Shown here one piece after another: positions 27,342 to 37,574 of a stretch of DNA of 64,000 nucleotides; position 1 is the first letter of the stretch, and each line of letters opens with the position of its first letter. This stretch comes from Shewanella baltica (GTDB taxonomy: Bacteria; Pseudomonadota; Gammaproteobacteria; Enterobacterales; Shewanellaceae). The translations under genes and the position numbers were made by a program. The stretch covers positions 1,550,001 through 1,614,000 of the forward strand of contig NZ_UGYM01000002.1 of NCBI RefSeq assembly GCF_900456975.1. Direction: 5' to 3'. Under the pieces are notes generated by a model. That model searched no databases, was not told where the DNA came from, and worked only from the letters and a program-made list of their open reading frames with translations.

Positions 27342-29471
27342 ATGCTTAATTTTTTTGCCGCCGCCCCTAAGGGCTTTGAATATAGCTTAGCCCAAGAGCT
27401 GACAGAATTTGGTGCGACTGAAGTAAAAGAGAGTGTTGCTGGTGTGTATTTCACGGCCTCTTTAGCTTTAGCGTATCGCATCACTTTATGGACACGTTTA
27501 GCCAGCCGCATTGTGTTGGTTATCTATAAAGGAAGCTGCGAGTCGGCAGAACAACTCTATAATGCAGCCTATTGTGTCGATTGGCCGGCACACTTTTCCA
27601 ATAAAAGTACTTTTAGTATCGATTTCCATGGTACGGGTGGTTTTCTTAATAATACCCAGTTTGGCGCCTTGAAGATTAAGGATGCGATTGTCGATCGTTT
27701 CCGTGACGATGATATTGAGCGTCCGAATGTATCTCGCGTTGATGCTGAATTTAAAGTCGATGCGCATTTCCGTAATGGCGTGATCACGATTGCGATGAAC
27801 TTCTCGGGTCCATCGCTTCATCAACGTGGCTATCGTTCGACCACAGGTGAAGCGCCATTGAAGGAAAACTTAGCCGCTAACATGCTCGTACGCAGTGGCT
27901 GGCAAGCGGCGCCTTCAACCTTGCTCGATCCTTTCTGTGGTAGCGGTACAGTGCTGATTGAAGCGGCGTTAATGGCAGCCGATATTGCCCCTGGTCTGCA
28001 ACGTAGCCGTTTTGGTTTTGAACATTGGCGTCGCCATGATAAAGCCGTGTGGCAAGAAATCGTTGAAGAAGCGAAAGCGCGTGCTTCATTAGGCGTGAAA
28101 CGTTGCGAGATTAAATTCTACGGTTCTGATATCGATTCGCGCTTAGTCGCGTTAGCGAAACGTAATGCCGAAAATGCCGGTGTACTGGAGTTAATCGAGT
28201 TTAAAGTTGCGGATGCTTTAACGATAACGCCGCCTGCGGAAAGTGGCTATTTGATCACGAACCCACCTTATGGTGAGCGTTTAGGCAATGTGTCTGAGTT
28301 ATTGCAGCTTTACTATCAGCTGGGCGACAAGTTTAAGAAAGAGTTTGGCGGCTGGAAAGTGGCCATGCTGTGTAGTGATATCGAACTGGTGTCATCGCTA
28401 AAGCTTAAAGCCGATAAACAGATGAAGATGTTTAACGGCGCACTTGAATGTGCTTTTAACATCTATACCTTACATGCCAACAGTACTCGCCGTGATACGC
28501 CAGAGCTACCAGATGGCGTCGACATTGCTGATATTGCCCCAGCTTTTGCTAACCGCATTAAGAAGAATACAAAGTTATTAGAGAAATGGGCGAAGAAAGA
28601 AGGCATCGACAGCTATCGTATTTACGATGCCGACATTCCTGAATATAACGTCGCAGTAGATAAGTATTTAGATTACGTGATTATTCAAGAGTATATGGCG
28701 CCAGCGACCATACCTGAAGCCGTGACTAAGCGCCGTTTAAGCGATGTGTTATTAGCACTGCCATCGGCCATTGGCATCAATCCTAACAAGATGATCATGA
28801 AGACCCGTGAGCGTCAAAAGGGCACGAGTCAATATCAAAAGCTGGATGAGCGTAAGTTAGAGCTTATTACCACCGAATATGGTGCTAAGTTCAAGTTGAA
28901 CTTAACCGGTTATTTGGATACTGGTTTGTTCCTCGATCACAGATTGACACGTCGTTTAGTCGGTCAAAAGTCTAAAGGTCGTCGCGTACTAAACTTGTTC
29001 TCTTACACAGGTTCTGCTTCTGTACACGCAGCGCTTGGCGGTGCTAAGTCGGTAACGACAGTTGATATGTCTAATACCTATATCGCTTGGGCGAAGGACA
29101 ACTTTGCGCTCAATGGCCTGCAAGGTAAGCAGTATGAGTTTGTTCAATCTGACTGCATGCAGTGGATTAGGGATTGTAATGAACAGTACGATCTGATTTT
29201 TATCGATCCGCCGACCTTCTCAAACTCTAAGCGCATGGAAGATTCGTTTGATGTGCAACGGGATCATGTGAATTTACTGTCATCCTTAGTGAAACTGCTC
29301 AGCCCAACGGGCGAGCTAGTGTTCTCTAACAATAAACGTAAGTTTAAGATGGACATAGAGACGCTGACAAAGATGAACATTAATGTGACAAACATTGATG
29401 ACGTGACTTTACCTATGGACTACAAACGTAATCCACATATCCATAACACCTGGCTTATCACCCATGCCTGA
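27342..29471 (+). CDS. rlmKL: Bifunctional 23S rRNA methyltransferase RlmKL
   Basis: A 709-residue fusion (E. coli RlmKL has 702). An N-terminal THUMP domain (about 45-155) is followed by the RlmL module with [19 protein letters not shown] and the NPPYGERLG catalytic motif, making m2G2445. The C-terminal RlmK module has [22 protein letters not shown] and [12 protein letters not shown], making m7G2069. It acts on 23S rRNA during ribosome assembly. The next gene overlaps its 3' end by eight bases. Confidence 0.96.
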   Translation: MLNFFAAAPKGFEYSLAQELTEFGATEVKESVAGVYFTASLALAYRITLWTRLASRIVLVIYKGSCESAEQLYNAAYCVDWPAHFSNKSTFSIDFHGTGGFLNNTQFGALKIKDAIVDRFRDDDIERPNVSRVDAEFKVDAHFRNGVITIAMNFSGPSLHQRGYRSTTGEAPLKENLAANMLVRSGWQAAPSTLLDPFCGSGTVLIEAALMAADIAPGLQRSRFGFEHWRRHDKAVWQEIVEEAKARASLGVKRCEIKFYGSDIDSRLVALAKRNAENAGVLELIEFKVADALTITPPAESGYLITNPPYGERLGNVSELLQLYYQLGDKFKKEFGGWKVAMLCSDIELVSSLKLKADKQMKMFNGALECAFNIYTLHANSTRRDTPELPDGVDIADIAPAFANRIKKNTKLLEKWAKKEGIDSYRIYDADIPEYNVAVDKYLDYVIIQEYMAPATIPEAVTKRRLSDVLLALPSAIGINPNKMIMKTRERQKGTSQYQKLDERKLELITTEYGAKFKLNLTGYLDTGLFLDHRLTRRLVGQKSKGRRVLNLFSYTGSASVHAALGGAKSVTTVDMSNTYIAWAKDNFALNGLQGKQYEFVQSDCMQWIRDCNEQYDLIFIDPPTFSNSKRMEDSFDVQRDHVNLLSSLVKLLSPTGELVFSNNKRKFKMDIETLTKMNINVTNIDDVTLPMDYKRNPHIHNTWLITHA

Positions 29472-29718
29472 GTTGACTCAAGCAGAGGGGGATAACAGGA
29501 CTTATCTGCTATATCACACCGATGGCTGCCATCTGTGTGAACTGGCCGCGGCGTTACTGGACGCGGCCGATATTGGCTATCGAGCCATAGATATATGTGA
29601 CGATGAATACCTCGCGCAGCGTTATGGCGTATCGATTCCAGTGCTTAAAGCCTGGGATGATAGGGAATTACATTGGCCATTTAACGCAACGCAATTACAA
29701 GAGTTTACAGGAGCTTAG
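29464..29718 (+). CDS. Glutaredoxin-like DUF836 family protein
   Basis: An 84-residue thioredoxin-fold protein. It has [18 protein letters not shown], a CxxC redox-like pair, and the cis-Pro loop YGVSIPVLK near residues 54-62. The family is annotated glutaredoxin-like, but no substrate is known. The start overlaps the end of rlmKL, so translation is probably coupled. The uup gene begins two bases after its stop, giving a tight three-gene operon. Confidence 0.88.
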   Translation: MPELTQAEGDNRTYLLYHTDGCHLCELAAALLDAADIGYRAIDICDDEYLAQRYGVSIPVLKAWDDRELHWPFNATQLQEFTGA

Positions 29719-29719
29719 T

Positions 29720-31645
29720 TTGAGTCTGGTTCGTATCAATAGTGGCTCTTTAGCCTATGGTTACACTCCGTTGTTACAAAAAGCGGATTTTACTATTCAA
29801 CGCGGCGAGCGCGTGTGTATTGTTGGCCGTAACGGTGCCGGCAAGTCGAGTTTATTAAAAGTGTTATCCGGCGATGTGCTGCTGGATGAAGGCGAGTTCA
29901 ACATTGCCGGTAATGTGAGTGTTAGTCGTTTACAGCAAGATCCGCCAAAAGCTGAGCAAGGCACGGTATACGCGTATATCGCGGCAGGATTAAAGGAAGT
30001 GGGTGAGGCGCTTGAGCGTTATCATCAACTGTCCCACGATGTCGCCCATGCCGATCCAGAGCAAATGGATCGTATGTTAAATGAGATGCAAGGTCTGCAA
30101 GAAACCTTAGATCACTACAATGGTTGGCAGCTAGATTCTCGCATTCAACAAAACTGCGAGTTGTTAGGCCTCGACCCTGACAAATCGTTGAGCGAGTTAT
30201 CCGGTGGTTGGCAGCGTAAAGTGGCGTTAGCCAGAGCACTGGTCAGCGAGCCAGATCTGTTGTTACTCGATGAGCCTACCAACCATTTAGACATAGACAC
30301 GATTGAATGGCTTGAAAAGTTTTTACTTGATTATCAAGGTGCTATCGTCTTTATCAGTCACGATAGGGGCTTTATTGCCCGTATGGCGACGCGGATTGTC
30401 GATTTAGACCGTGGTGTTGTGACCTCATGGCCGGGCAACTATCAAATGTATCTTGATGGTAAGCAAGAATGGCTGCGCGTTGAAGCTGAGAAAAATGCCT
30501 TGTTTGACAAGCGTCTCGCCGATGAAGAAGTGTGGATCCGTCAAGGCGTTAAAGCCAGACGTACCCGTAATGAAGGCAGAGTGCGCGCACTTAAAGCGCT
30601 ACGTGATGAGCGCAGTGAACGTTTGAATCGTCAAGGCAACGCTAAGATGGCGGTATCGGATACCGAACGTTCTGGTAAGTTAGTATTTGATGTTCAAGAT
30701 CTTAACTTCAATCTGCCCGATAAAAATCTGGTTAAGAACTTCAATACCACAGTGATCCGCGGTGACCGCATTGCGCTGATTGGCCCGAACGGCTGTGGTA
30801 AATCGACCTTGATCAAACTATTAATCGAGAAGCTGCAACCGCAATCGGGCGAAATTAAAGTCGGCACTAAGCTCGAAATTGCTTATTTCGACCAATATCG
30901 CGAAGCCTTAGATCCTGAGCAAACGGTTGAAGATAACGTTGGTGAAGGTAAAAAGACCATCACGATTAATGGTCAAGACCGCCACATATTAAGTTATTTG
31001 CAAGACTTCTTGTTCTCGCCTATGCGCGCCAGAACGCCAGTAAAAGCGCTGTCGGGTGGTGAAAAAAACCGTCTGTTACTGGCTAAGCTCTTAATTCGCC
31101 CTGCAAACTTAATCATACTCGACGAACCGACCAACGATCTTGATATTGAGACCCTAGAATTGTTAGAGTCGCTGCTAACCGAATATCAAGGCACACTTTT
31201 GTTGGTGAGCCATGATAGGGCATTTATCGATAATACCGTCACCAGTAGTTGGTGGTATGCGGGTAATGGCCATTGGAGCGAGTATGTTGGTGGTTATCAA
31301 GACGCAGTGAATCAGGGGGCAAAGTTTTATTCAGAGGAACCTAGTTCGCAAAAAGCGGTCGAAGCTCCAGCGGTTGAAACTAAAGCCGTTGAAATTAAGG
31401 CTGCAGAACCTGCGAAAGCGGTAAAAAAACTGTCGTATAAGTTACAGCGTGAGTTAGAGTCGTTACCCACTGTGATGGAGCAATTAGAGGCCGATATTCT
31501 TGCATTGCAGACCACCATTGGACATTCAGACTTTTATAGTCAGGCGCAGGATAAAGTCAATCAGGTATTGAGCCAGTTGGCGGATAAAGAAAAGCAATTG
31601 GAAGTTTGCTTCGAGCGATGGGAAGAGCTTGAGTCACTGAAGTAA
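29720..31645 (+). CDS. uup: ABC-F ATPase Uup
   Basis: A 641-residue soluble protein with two ABC cassettes: Walker A GRNGAGKSS and GPNGCGKST, signatures LSGGWQRK and LSGGEKNR, Walker B LLLLDEPTNHLD and LIILDEPTNDLD. The linker contains the ABC-F tRNA-interacting helices, and a C-terminal coiled coil of the Uup type follows a Lys/Ala-rich hinge. It has no membrane domain, so it is a ribosome- or DNA-related ATPase, not a transporter. I start at TTG 29720, which has CAGGAG upstream and matches the family N-terminus. The longer frame overlaps the previous gene. Confidence 0.93.
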   Translation: MSLVRINSGSLAYGYTPLLQKADFTIQRGERVCIVGRNGAGKSSLLKVLSGDVLLDEGEFNIAGNVSVSRLQQDPPKAEQGTVYAYIAAGLKEVGEALERYHQLSHDVAHADPEQMDRMLNEMQGLQETLDHYNGWQLDSRIQQNCELLGLDPDKSLSELSGGWQRKVALARALVSEPDLLLLDEPTNHLDIDTIEWLEKFLLDYQGAIVFISHDRGFIARMATRIVDLDRGVVTSWPGNYQMYLDGKQEWLRVEAEKNALFDKRLADEEVWIRQGVKARRTRNEGRVRALKALRDERSERLNRQGNAKMAVSDTERSGKLVFDVQDLNFNLPDKNLVKNFNTTVIRGDRIALIGPNGCGKSTLIKLLIEKLQPQSGEIKVGTKLEIAYFDQYREALDPEQTVEDNVGEGKKTITINGQDRHILSYLQDFLFSPMRARTPVKALSGGEKNRLLLAKLLIRPANLIILDEPTNDLDIETLELLESLLTEYQGTLLLVSHDRAFIDNTVTSSWWYAGNGHWSEYVGGYQDAVNQGAKFYSEEPSSQKAVEAPAVETKAVEIKAAEPAKAVKKLSYKLQRELESLPTVMEQLEADILALQTTIGHSDFYSQAQDKVNQVLSQLADKEKQLEVCFERWEELESLK

Positions 31646-31673
31646 ACCAATAATAAAAATGGGAATAGAATTA

Positions 31674-33500
31674 ATGAAGTTACAGTTGGATAAAGCCCTT
31701 TCCTTGGTTGCCTTAGGTGTCCTTGGTGTATTAAACAGTGCCCATGCTGCACCTGTCTATGAAATCGTTAATATCGATAGTTATGATCTGCAAGGTACGC
31801 TTGAAGGTACTCGTAACGGCTATGCTCTAGGCGTGAATGCCAATGATCAGTTAGTCGGTATCTCAAAGGGTAAGAAAAAGCTCAGTAGTTCAGATGTCGA
31901 AGGTGGCGTCATTGATGTTGCTGATGGTATCGCACCGGAAGAAACCATTACGTATTCGATAGAAAAAGCCATCATTGCCAATAACTTTGCCTTTGTTGCC
32001 GCGCAAAATGGTGCCGCGGGAGCCTGGTTACCGACATTCGACAGCATTAATGGTACTACACTCCCAAGTGATACTGCTGTGATTAACTCTGTTGATACCT
32101 TTTATTACGGTATTAACGATGCAGGTATCAAAGTGGGTAGCATGACTGCGCCTGAAAAGAAAACAGAGAATACAGCAACTACTGATGTCGCTGATGATTA
32201 TTGGTATTACCGCGACTATGAATATCGCGGTGTGGCCAAGTCCGGTGACACAGAGATCCCGCTCCCCCCTCCTTATACGCAATATGTTAAAGATGATAAA
32301 ACGGTTGAGTTGGGCGGATGGTCTGCTGCAACCTCTATTAATAACAATAACTTAGCTGCAGGTTATGCCAGCACAGCTATCAGTAAATATGGTAGTGATA
32401 GAGTTAATTATTGTTTAGGTACGGATAATACCTTGCCGTTGGATATTTGTGTGCAACGTGAGCAATACCCAAATAGTACAGGTACACGTAATATTCAGTA
32501 TCAAACTCGTGCCTATGTATGGCAAATCGATAATGATACGGCTACAGGAACAGAGTTGCCTTTAGGATTAACGCCTGCGACTGACAATACCTTGACCTTT
32601 ACCGCTCAAGCACTTGGCTTGAATAACAATGGTGTCGTTGTTGGTCGTTCGCATGTTTATCGTAATAACAACACTGATAAGCTGCGTCAAGATGCAGCTT
32701 ATTGGTCTAAAGATACTGAAGGTAAATACCAATACCACTGGATCCCTATGGGTGATTCGATTTCAAGCTCTATCGCCTATGATATTAACGACAGTGGGAT
32801 TCTTGTTGGTAGCTATCGCAGCTATATCCAAGGTTACTTACGTGATAAATTTTTCGTCTTTGATACCAATACCCCGGAAGTTGCCTATGTGACCCCGAAT
32901 GATTTTGCTTCAACGACAACGGATCTTTCGAGTAAGCCAAAAGATATTAACAATAAAGGTCAAGTTGTTGGTTATATTGAGACAACATACGATAAAGAGA
33001 AGCCACGTCCTAAAGCGGGTTTCCTATATGAAAAATCAACCGGTGAGTTTAACAATCTTAATAAGTTGTTGACCTGTGAGTCTAAGGGTTATGAAAAAGC
33101 CAGTGATGGTAGCTGGGCACGTCATCAAGTCGAAGTTCAAGATGGCTCGGGTAAAATCCTTCAATATAACGCCGATATTTTAGTGGTTGAAGGTTCGAGT
33201 ATTAATGAAGATGGCACTATTGTAGGGACGGCGTTTATCCGTAAACCTTCTTATCAATTTGATAAAGATGGCAACATAGTGATTGGTGAAAATGGTTTAC
33301 CTTTATTTGAGTTGAGTGGCAGTGGCGATCCAGTGACTGCCTATATCCCGCGTATGGTCGTGCTTAAACCTGCTAGCAGTGGTGAGGCTTGTACTGTTGA
33401 GGATAATACCGATACGGGTAATTTTGAGCGTTCTGGTGCTGCAACCTTAGCTTGGTTATTTGCTTTACCATTAGTGTGGTTCCGTCGTCGAATTCGCTAA
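31674..33500 (+). CDS. DUF3466 family exported protein with C-terminal sorting-like tail
   Basis: A 608-residue exported protein. A signal peptide (MKLQLDKALSLVALGVLGVLNSAHA) precedes repeated strands with the recurring NDxG/NNxGxVVG pattern (for example NNNGVVVGRSH, NDSGILVGSYR, NNKGQVVGYIE), typical of DUF3466 beta-propeller-like repeats. The C-terminus has a hydrophobic helix after SGA and ends in RRRIR, like GlyGly-CTERM tails removed by rhombosortase, though the GG is not exact. I use the second ATG because GGGAA lies upstream. The function is unknown. It sits just before rmf. Confidence 0.82.
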   Translation: MKLQLDKALSLVALGVLGVLNSAHAAPVYEIVNIDSYDLQGTLEGTRNGYALGVNANDQLVGISKGKKKLSSSDVEGGVIDVADGIAPEETITYSIEKAIIANNFAFVAAQNGAAGAWLPTFDSINGTTLPSDTAVINSVDTFYYGINDAGIKVGSMTAPEKKTENTATTDVADDYWYYRDYEYRGVAKSGDTEIPLPPPYTQYVKDDKTVELGGWSAATSINNNNLAAGYASTAISKYGSDRVNYCLGTDNTLPLDICVQREQYPNSTGTRNIQYQTRAYVWQIDNDTATGTELPLGLTPATDNTLTFTAQALGLNNNGVVVGRSHVYRNNNTDKLRQDAAYWSKDTEGKYQYHWIPMGDSISSSIAYDINDSGILVGSYRSYIQGYLRDKFFVFDTNTPEVAYVTPNDFASTTTDLSSKPKDINNKGQVVGYIETTYDKEKPRPKAGFLYEKSTGEFNNLNKLLTCESKGYEKASDGSWARHQVEVQDGSGKILQYNADILVVEGSSINEDGTIVGTAFIRKPSYQFDKDGNIVIGENGLPLFELSGSGDPVTAYIPRMVVLKPASSGEACTVEDNTDTGNFERSGAATLAWLFALPLVWFRRRIR

Positions 33501-33523
33501 GTTTTAAGCTTGAATTCAGACTA

Positions 33524-33556
33524 AAAAAATCGAGGCTAAATGCCTCGATTTTTTTT
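33524..33556 (+). terminator. Terminator after the DUF3466 gene
   Basis: A 13-bp A/T-flanked stem (ATCGAGGC with GCCTCGAT at its core) is followed by eight T residues. Confidence 0.87.
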
Positions 33557-33687
33557 CGCTAGGATCTCAATAGTTTAATAAATAGTCAGTATAATAGCCG
33601 ATTTTTTGATTGATCTTGGCGTCAAAAAGCACTATTTCTATGGGTGAAGCTTTTGCTTCTATTTTATGTAGAACAGAGGACGCTTGC

Positions 33688-33864
33688 ATGAAAAGACAAA
33701 AACGAGATCGTTTAGACAGAGCTTTTTCAAAAGGATTCCAAGCTGGTGTGGGTGGGCGCTCTAAGGAGCTCTGTCCTTATGCAAATCTTGATTCGCGATC
33801 GCAGTGGTTAGGCGGTTGGCGTGAAGGTGTGGATGGCCGAGTTAATGGGCTATTTAATAAATAA
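33688..33864 (+). CDS. rmf: Ribosome modulation factor
   Basis: A 58-residue basic protein that pairs 70S ribosomes into inactive 100S dimers in stationary phase. It shows the family signature MKRQKRDRLDRAFSKGFQAGVGGRSKELCPY and SQWLGGWREG, nearly as in E. coli (55 residues). GAGGA precedes the ATG at 33688; the longer open frame is not supported. Its position beside fabA and lonH is the enterobacterial order as well. Confidence 0.97.
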   Translation: MKRQKRDRLDRAFSKGFQAGVGGRSKELCPYANLDSRSQWLGGWREGVDGRVNGLFNK

Positions 33865-33920
33865 TTGAGTTTTAACTCATTAATTAAATAGTCCAGAACA
33901 AGCAAAGTAATGCAGCATAT

Positions 33921-33943
33921 TGCCCTCAGATGAGGGCATTTTT
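33921..33943 (+). terminator. Bidirectional terminator between rmf and fabA
   Basis: The stem TGCCCTCA with its complement is followed by TTTTT on the plus strand. fabA converges from the other side. Confidence 0.75.
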
Positions 33944-33987
33944 ATATCTGCAGTACTTATAGCTTCAGTGTCTTGGAGTCAGACGGA

Positions 33988-34503
33988 TTAGAATGTTGAG
34001 GTATCGCTAAAGACACCAACTTTAAGATCGGTTGCACTGTAGATTTGACGGCCATCCACTTCAAGGATTGCATCGGCAATACCCATCACCAATTTACGGT
34101 GAATAGTACGCTTGATATTGAGTTTGTAAGTAACTTTCTTCACGCCTGGTAATACCTGGCCGGTAAACTTCACTTCACCTACACCCAGTGCACGTCCTTT
34201 ACCTTCAGCGCCTTCCCAGCCTAAATAGAAGCCCACGAGTTGCCACATGGCATCTAGGCCTAAACAGCCTGGCATTACTGGATCGGTAATGAAGTGGCAG
34301 TCAAAAAACCACAAGTCTGGATTAATATCGAGTTCAGCGACAATTTCACCTTTGCCAAACTCGCCGCCATTACCATTGATAGTGACGATTCTATCCATCA
34401 TCAGCATGTTATCGACAGGCAGACGAGGTGAATTTGGACCAAATAATTTCCCATGGCCACAGGCGATGAGTTCTTCTTTATTGAAACTGTTTGCTTTATT
34501 CAT
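33988..34503 (-). CDS. fabA: 3-hydroxydecanoyl-ACP dehydratase/isomerase FabA
   Basis: A 171-residue hot-dog-fold enzyme. It dehydrates 3-hydroxydecanoyl-ACP and isomerises the product to the cis-3 form, the entry to unsaturated fatty acids. The catalytic His is in [24 protein letters not shown], with Asp in the LGLDAMWQ helix. The true start is at 34503 ([12 protein letters not shown]), with GGAG about 12 bases upstream; the longer frame is unsupported. FadR/FabR sites cannot be called by eye. It is transcribed after lonH with a 75-bp gap. Confidence 0.97.
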   Translation of the reverse strand: MNKANSFNKEELIACGHGKLFGPNSPRLPVDNMLMMDRIVTINGNGGEFGKGEIVAELDINPDLWFFDCHFITDPVMPGCLGLDAMWQLVGFYLGWEGAEGKGRALGVGEVKFTGQVLPGVKKVTYKLNIKRTIHRKLVMGIADAILEVDGRQIYSATDLKVGVFSDTSTF

Positions 34504-34577
34504 TGTTTTACTACTCCAGCAATAAGAGCCGCCAAGGTTAGCGAACACGTGTAAGCTAAACAACTCCGATCAGCTAA

Positions 34578-36311
34578 TTAGCGGCGAAAAAATCCCAATT
34601 TTGCGAGTAATCTCGTGATTAGGCCGATTTCCTCCTCCCCATTTCCCGCGAGCTTGTCTAATCGTTCCTGAACTAGACCATATAACGAATAATGTGGGAA
34701 ATCATTATCTTCATCGGCAACACCCGCTGGCATTTGCATTAATAGCTCAACCGCCTGGTCCATATGCTCTATGGCATAGATGTGAAACAGGCCTTTGCCT
34801 ACAGCTGTAATCACTTTGGGATTGAGATTAAGCTGTAATACGTTTGACTTCGGCATAATAACGCCTTGTTCTCCCGTAAGTCCGCGACGTTCACACAGAT
34901 TAAAAAAGCCTTCAATCTTCTCGTTGATGCCGCCAATCGCTTGCACATTACCAAATTGATCCAATGCGCCGGTAATCGCCAGTGATTGAATAATGGGTTG
35001 TTCGGCAATCGCTGACATCAAACAGCAGTACTCTGCGAGTGATGCACTATCGCCATCAATTTCTTGATAAGACTGTTCGAAAACGATATTGGCATTCAGG
35101 TGTAATGGCGCATCTCGTCCAAAGATACGGTACAAACAGGCTGAAAGGATCATCATGCCTTTGGCATGTATATTCCCGCCAAGTTCAGATTTTCTTTCAA
35201 TATCGGCTACTTCACCATCACCGTAGTGAACAGATGCCGTGATACGCGCTGGTTCACCATAGCTATAATCAATAGCATCAATCACAGTTAAGCCATTGAT
35301 CTGGCCAACCATAGCACCCGAAGTTGGCAGATTTATGAAATTGTCATCGAAGCTTTGGCCTGAATATTCTTCCGAACTGTTATGCCGATAGTTGGCTTGG
35401 GTTAACGCGTGCTCAATACTGCTTGCATTGATGCTTGGTTTACCACGGTAGGCTTTTGCTTGCACCATGAGTTGGGCAAACTCGAGCATAGACAAACTGA
35501 GACGACGTTGATGTTCGGTTAACCGTGCACTATAACGAAAGAGTGGCGCTAAACTGGATTGTTCAAGCGTGACATCCACGCTTTGGGCAACCGCTTGCAG
35601 CCATGTGACGTATTGTGACTCTTTATAACGCACCAAGTCGATTTCGCTGGCGAGTTCTGCTAGTAGTGTAAAGTGACGTTGAAATTGCCAATCCTCTGTT
35701 CTGACTTGGCTATAAATCATCCCAGCACCAACGAGGACAATCTTACAGTTCAGTGGAATAGGACTTAGGCTGCTGCTAATTTGATATTCTTTATGGGTAA
35801 GGATTTGCATCACTAATTCCCATAAACCTTCACGTTTCCACAGTGACTCGGCGCAAATGAATACATAATGGCATTGGGCTAGGGCGCCAGCTTTATACTG
35901 ACTCGTTGTCCCAGTTTGCACCATACGACCAACTAAATCAGCGCGGCGAATATTACCACTCAGGTAGCAATAGTGAGTTGTTTTCTCGGCAATACTTCCT
36001 TGATTTTCCAGTGGCTTATCGGACTGCCACTGAAATGTTACCGCCTTATCAATCGGACGTGTCGCCACTAAATACGCAGGGGACAAAGGTGCAAGGTTAT
36101 CGATACAGGCTTTGATCATTAACTGGCGGTCAATGCTCGGGAAATCGGCCAGATACAAGTGTTGATCGACAATAGCTTGGTGGAGTTTAAACGCGTCCAC
36201 AGTGCGCTCTTGCCCTAAGAGCAATGCGCTTAGATTGGCAGCCGTTTCGGAAAGGGTTGGCAGGCTAAATTCAGGTGCGAGTGAAGACGTGGGTATCAAG
36301 AGTGAATTCAT
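34578..36311 (-). CDS. Lon-family protease LonH (YcbZ)
   Basis: A 577-residue protein with a C-terminal Lon (S16) proteolytic domain. The catalytic Ser is in [12 protein letters not shown] and the Lys in [11 protein letters not shown]. The N-terminal part is a degenerate AAA-like region without a clear Walker A, as in YcbZ/LonH (E. coli 586 residues). Its position next to fabA and rmf is as in E. coli. Substrates are largely unknown. The ATG at 36311 follows an AAATGC-type region with weak ribosome binding. Confidence 0.88.
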   Translation of the reverse strand: MNSLLIPTSSLAPEFSLPTLSETAANLSALLLGQERTVDAFKLHQAIVDQHLYLADFPSIDRQLMIKACIDNLAPLSPAYLVATRPIDKAVTFQWQSDKPLENQGSIAEKTTHYCYLSGNIRRADLVGRMVQTGTTSQYKAGALAQCHYVFICAESLWKREGLWELVMQILTHKEYQISSSLSPIPLNCKIVLVGAGMIYSQVRTEDWQFQRHFTLLAELASEIDLVRYKESQYVTWLQAVAQSVDVTLEQSSLAPLFRYSARLTEHQRRLSLSMLEFAQLMVQAKAYRGKPSINASSIEHALTQANYRHNSSEEYSGQSFDDNFINLPTSGAMVGQINGLTVIDAIDYSYGEPARITASVHYGDGEVADIERKSELGGNIHAKGMMILSACLYRIFGRDAPLHLNANIVFEQSYQEIDGDSASLAEYCCLMSAIAEQPIIQSLAITGALDQFGNVQAIGGINEKIEGFFNLCERRGLTGEQGVIMPKSNVLQLNLNPKVITAVGKGLFHIYAIEHMDQAVELLMQMPAGVADEDNDFPHYSLYGLVQERLDKLAGNGEEEIGLITRLLAKLGFFRR

Positions 36312-36492
36312 ATAAGCATTTACCGTGAAAAGTTACAGTGATTTTACCATACCAAGACGACAAGTCTCTCACTGTATAGGTGTTTTTACGTCTGTTTGCC
36401 CGATTATTCGTTGAAACTAGCGATGTATTTGCCGTAAAAAACATCGTGGTGAACATAAGTTGAGCATTTGGCTCAATAATTAAAAATTGAGG

Positions 36493-36521
36493 TTTACAAG
36501 CTAGCGGTATGCTTATATTAT
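36493..36521 (+). promoter_or_regulatory. Promoter of tRNA-Ser copy 1
   Basis: TTTACA and TATTAT with 17-bp spacing, ending 11 bp before the tRNA. The same hexamers and spacing precede the other two tRNA-Ser genes. Confidence 0.75.
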
Positions 36522-36532
36522 TTTCGGCGTTC

Positions 36533-36623
36533 GGAGGGGTGGCAGAGTGGTTTAATGCACCGGTCTTGAAAACCGGCGTGGGTTTATAGCCCACCCAGGG
36601 TTCAAATCCCTGCTCCTCCGCCA
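36533..36623 (+). tRNA. tRNA-Ser (UGA), copy 1
   Basis: 91 nt with encoded CCA. The acceptor stem GGAGGGG pairs with CTCCTCC, the discriminator is G, the anticodon loop CUUGAAA reads UGA, and the long variable arm is typical of class II tRNAs. The T-stem is CAGGG/CCCTG. Confidence 0.97.
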
Positions 36624-37178
36624 TATTTAGTCAAAATGCCGCTAAGCAATTAGCGGCATTTTGCATTTATACAATTTGAACCCTTGGGTTCCTGATTTGA
36701 AGCGCAGCTCCTGCGCCATATTCACGAGAAAGGCCATCAGCAATGATGGCCTTTTTTGTTTGTATAATTTAAACCAAGGTTCCTCATTCTAAGCTCAGCT
36801 CCTCCGCCATATTTAGTCAAAAGGCAGCTAAGCAATTAGTGGTATTTTGCATTTATACAGTTTGAACCCTTGGGTTCCTGATTTTAAGCGCAGCTCCTGC
36901 GCGATATTCACGAGAAAGGCCATCAGCAATGATGGTCTTTTTTGTTTGTATAATTTGAACCAAGGTTACTCATTCTAAGCTCAGCTCCTCCGTCATATTT
37001 AGTCAAACGGCCGCTAAGCAATCAGCGGCTTTTTGCATTTATGCAGTTTGAACCCTTGGGTTCTTGATTTGAGGCGCAGCTCATCCGTCATATTCACTAG
37101 AAAGGCCATCAGCAATGATGGCCTTTTTTGTTTGTATTGTCCCGTCCTGAAATACGTTGACATAAAGAGGACTTCTTT

Positions 37179-37574
37179 ATGACAACATCAAGTAACTCAA
37201 GCCGTAAGCGTACTCAACGCGATTACACCTTAGCCTTTAAATTAGGTGTTGTTGAACGTTTTGAAAAAGGCGAAATGACTTACAAGCAAGCGCAGACTCG
37301 TTTTGGCATTCAGGGTAAAACAACAGTACTCGTCTGGCTGAGAAAGCATGGTAAACTCGATTGGTCGAAACTCTTTCAGCATCCCCTTATGCCTCATTCA
37401 AAAGAAACTCCAGCCGAAACTATCAAGCGCCTTGAGCGTGAGTTAGCCGAAGCGAAACTGCGTAACCAAATTCTCAATGGTATGGTCGATATCATGGACA
37501 ATGAATACGGAGCCGGCCTCAGAAAAAAGTACTTATCCGGTATCTCAGGCAAGCCAAAACCCAAAGCAAAATAA
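37179..37574 (+). CDS. IS3-family transposase OrfA
   Basis: A 131-residue protein with an N-terminal helix-turn-helix (YTLAFKLGVVERFEKGEMTYKQAQTRFGIQGKTTVLVWLRKHG) and a C-terminal leucine-zipper-like helix (TIKRLERELAEAKLRNQILN). It binds the IS ends. The shift signal AAAAAAG at 37523-37529 lies in its 3' part, read as A AAA AAG in its frame. Confidence 0.93.
   Translation: MTTSSNSSRKRTQRDYTLAFKLGVVERFEKGEMTYKQAQTRFGIQGKTTVLVWLRKHGKLDWSKLFQHPLMPHSKETPAETIKRLERELAEAKLRNQILNGMVDIMDNEYGAGLRKKYLSGISGKPKPKAK

Noticed and set aside
36271-36624. Open frame over tRNA-Ser copy 1, minus strand, product starting [10 protein letters not shown]
   Set aside because: Antisense reading of the tRNA and its leader. 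No ribosome-binding site.
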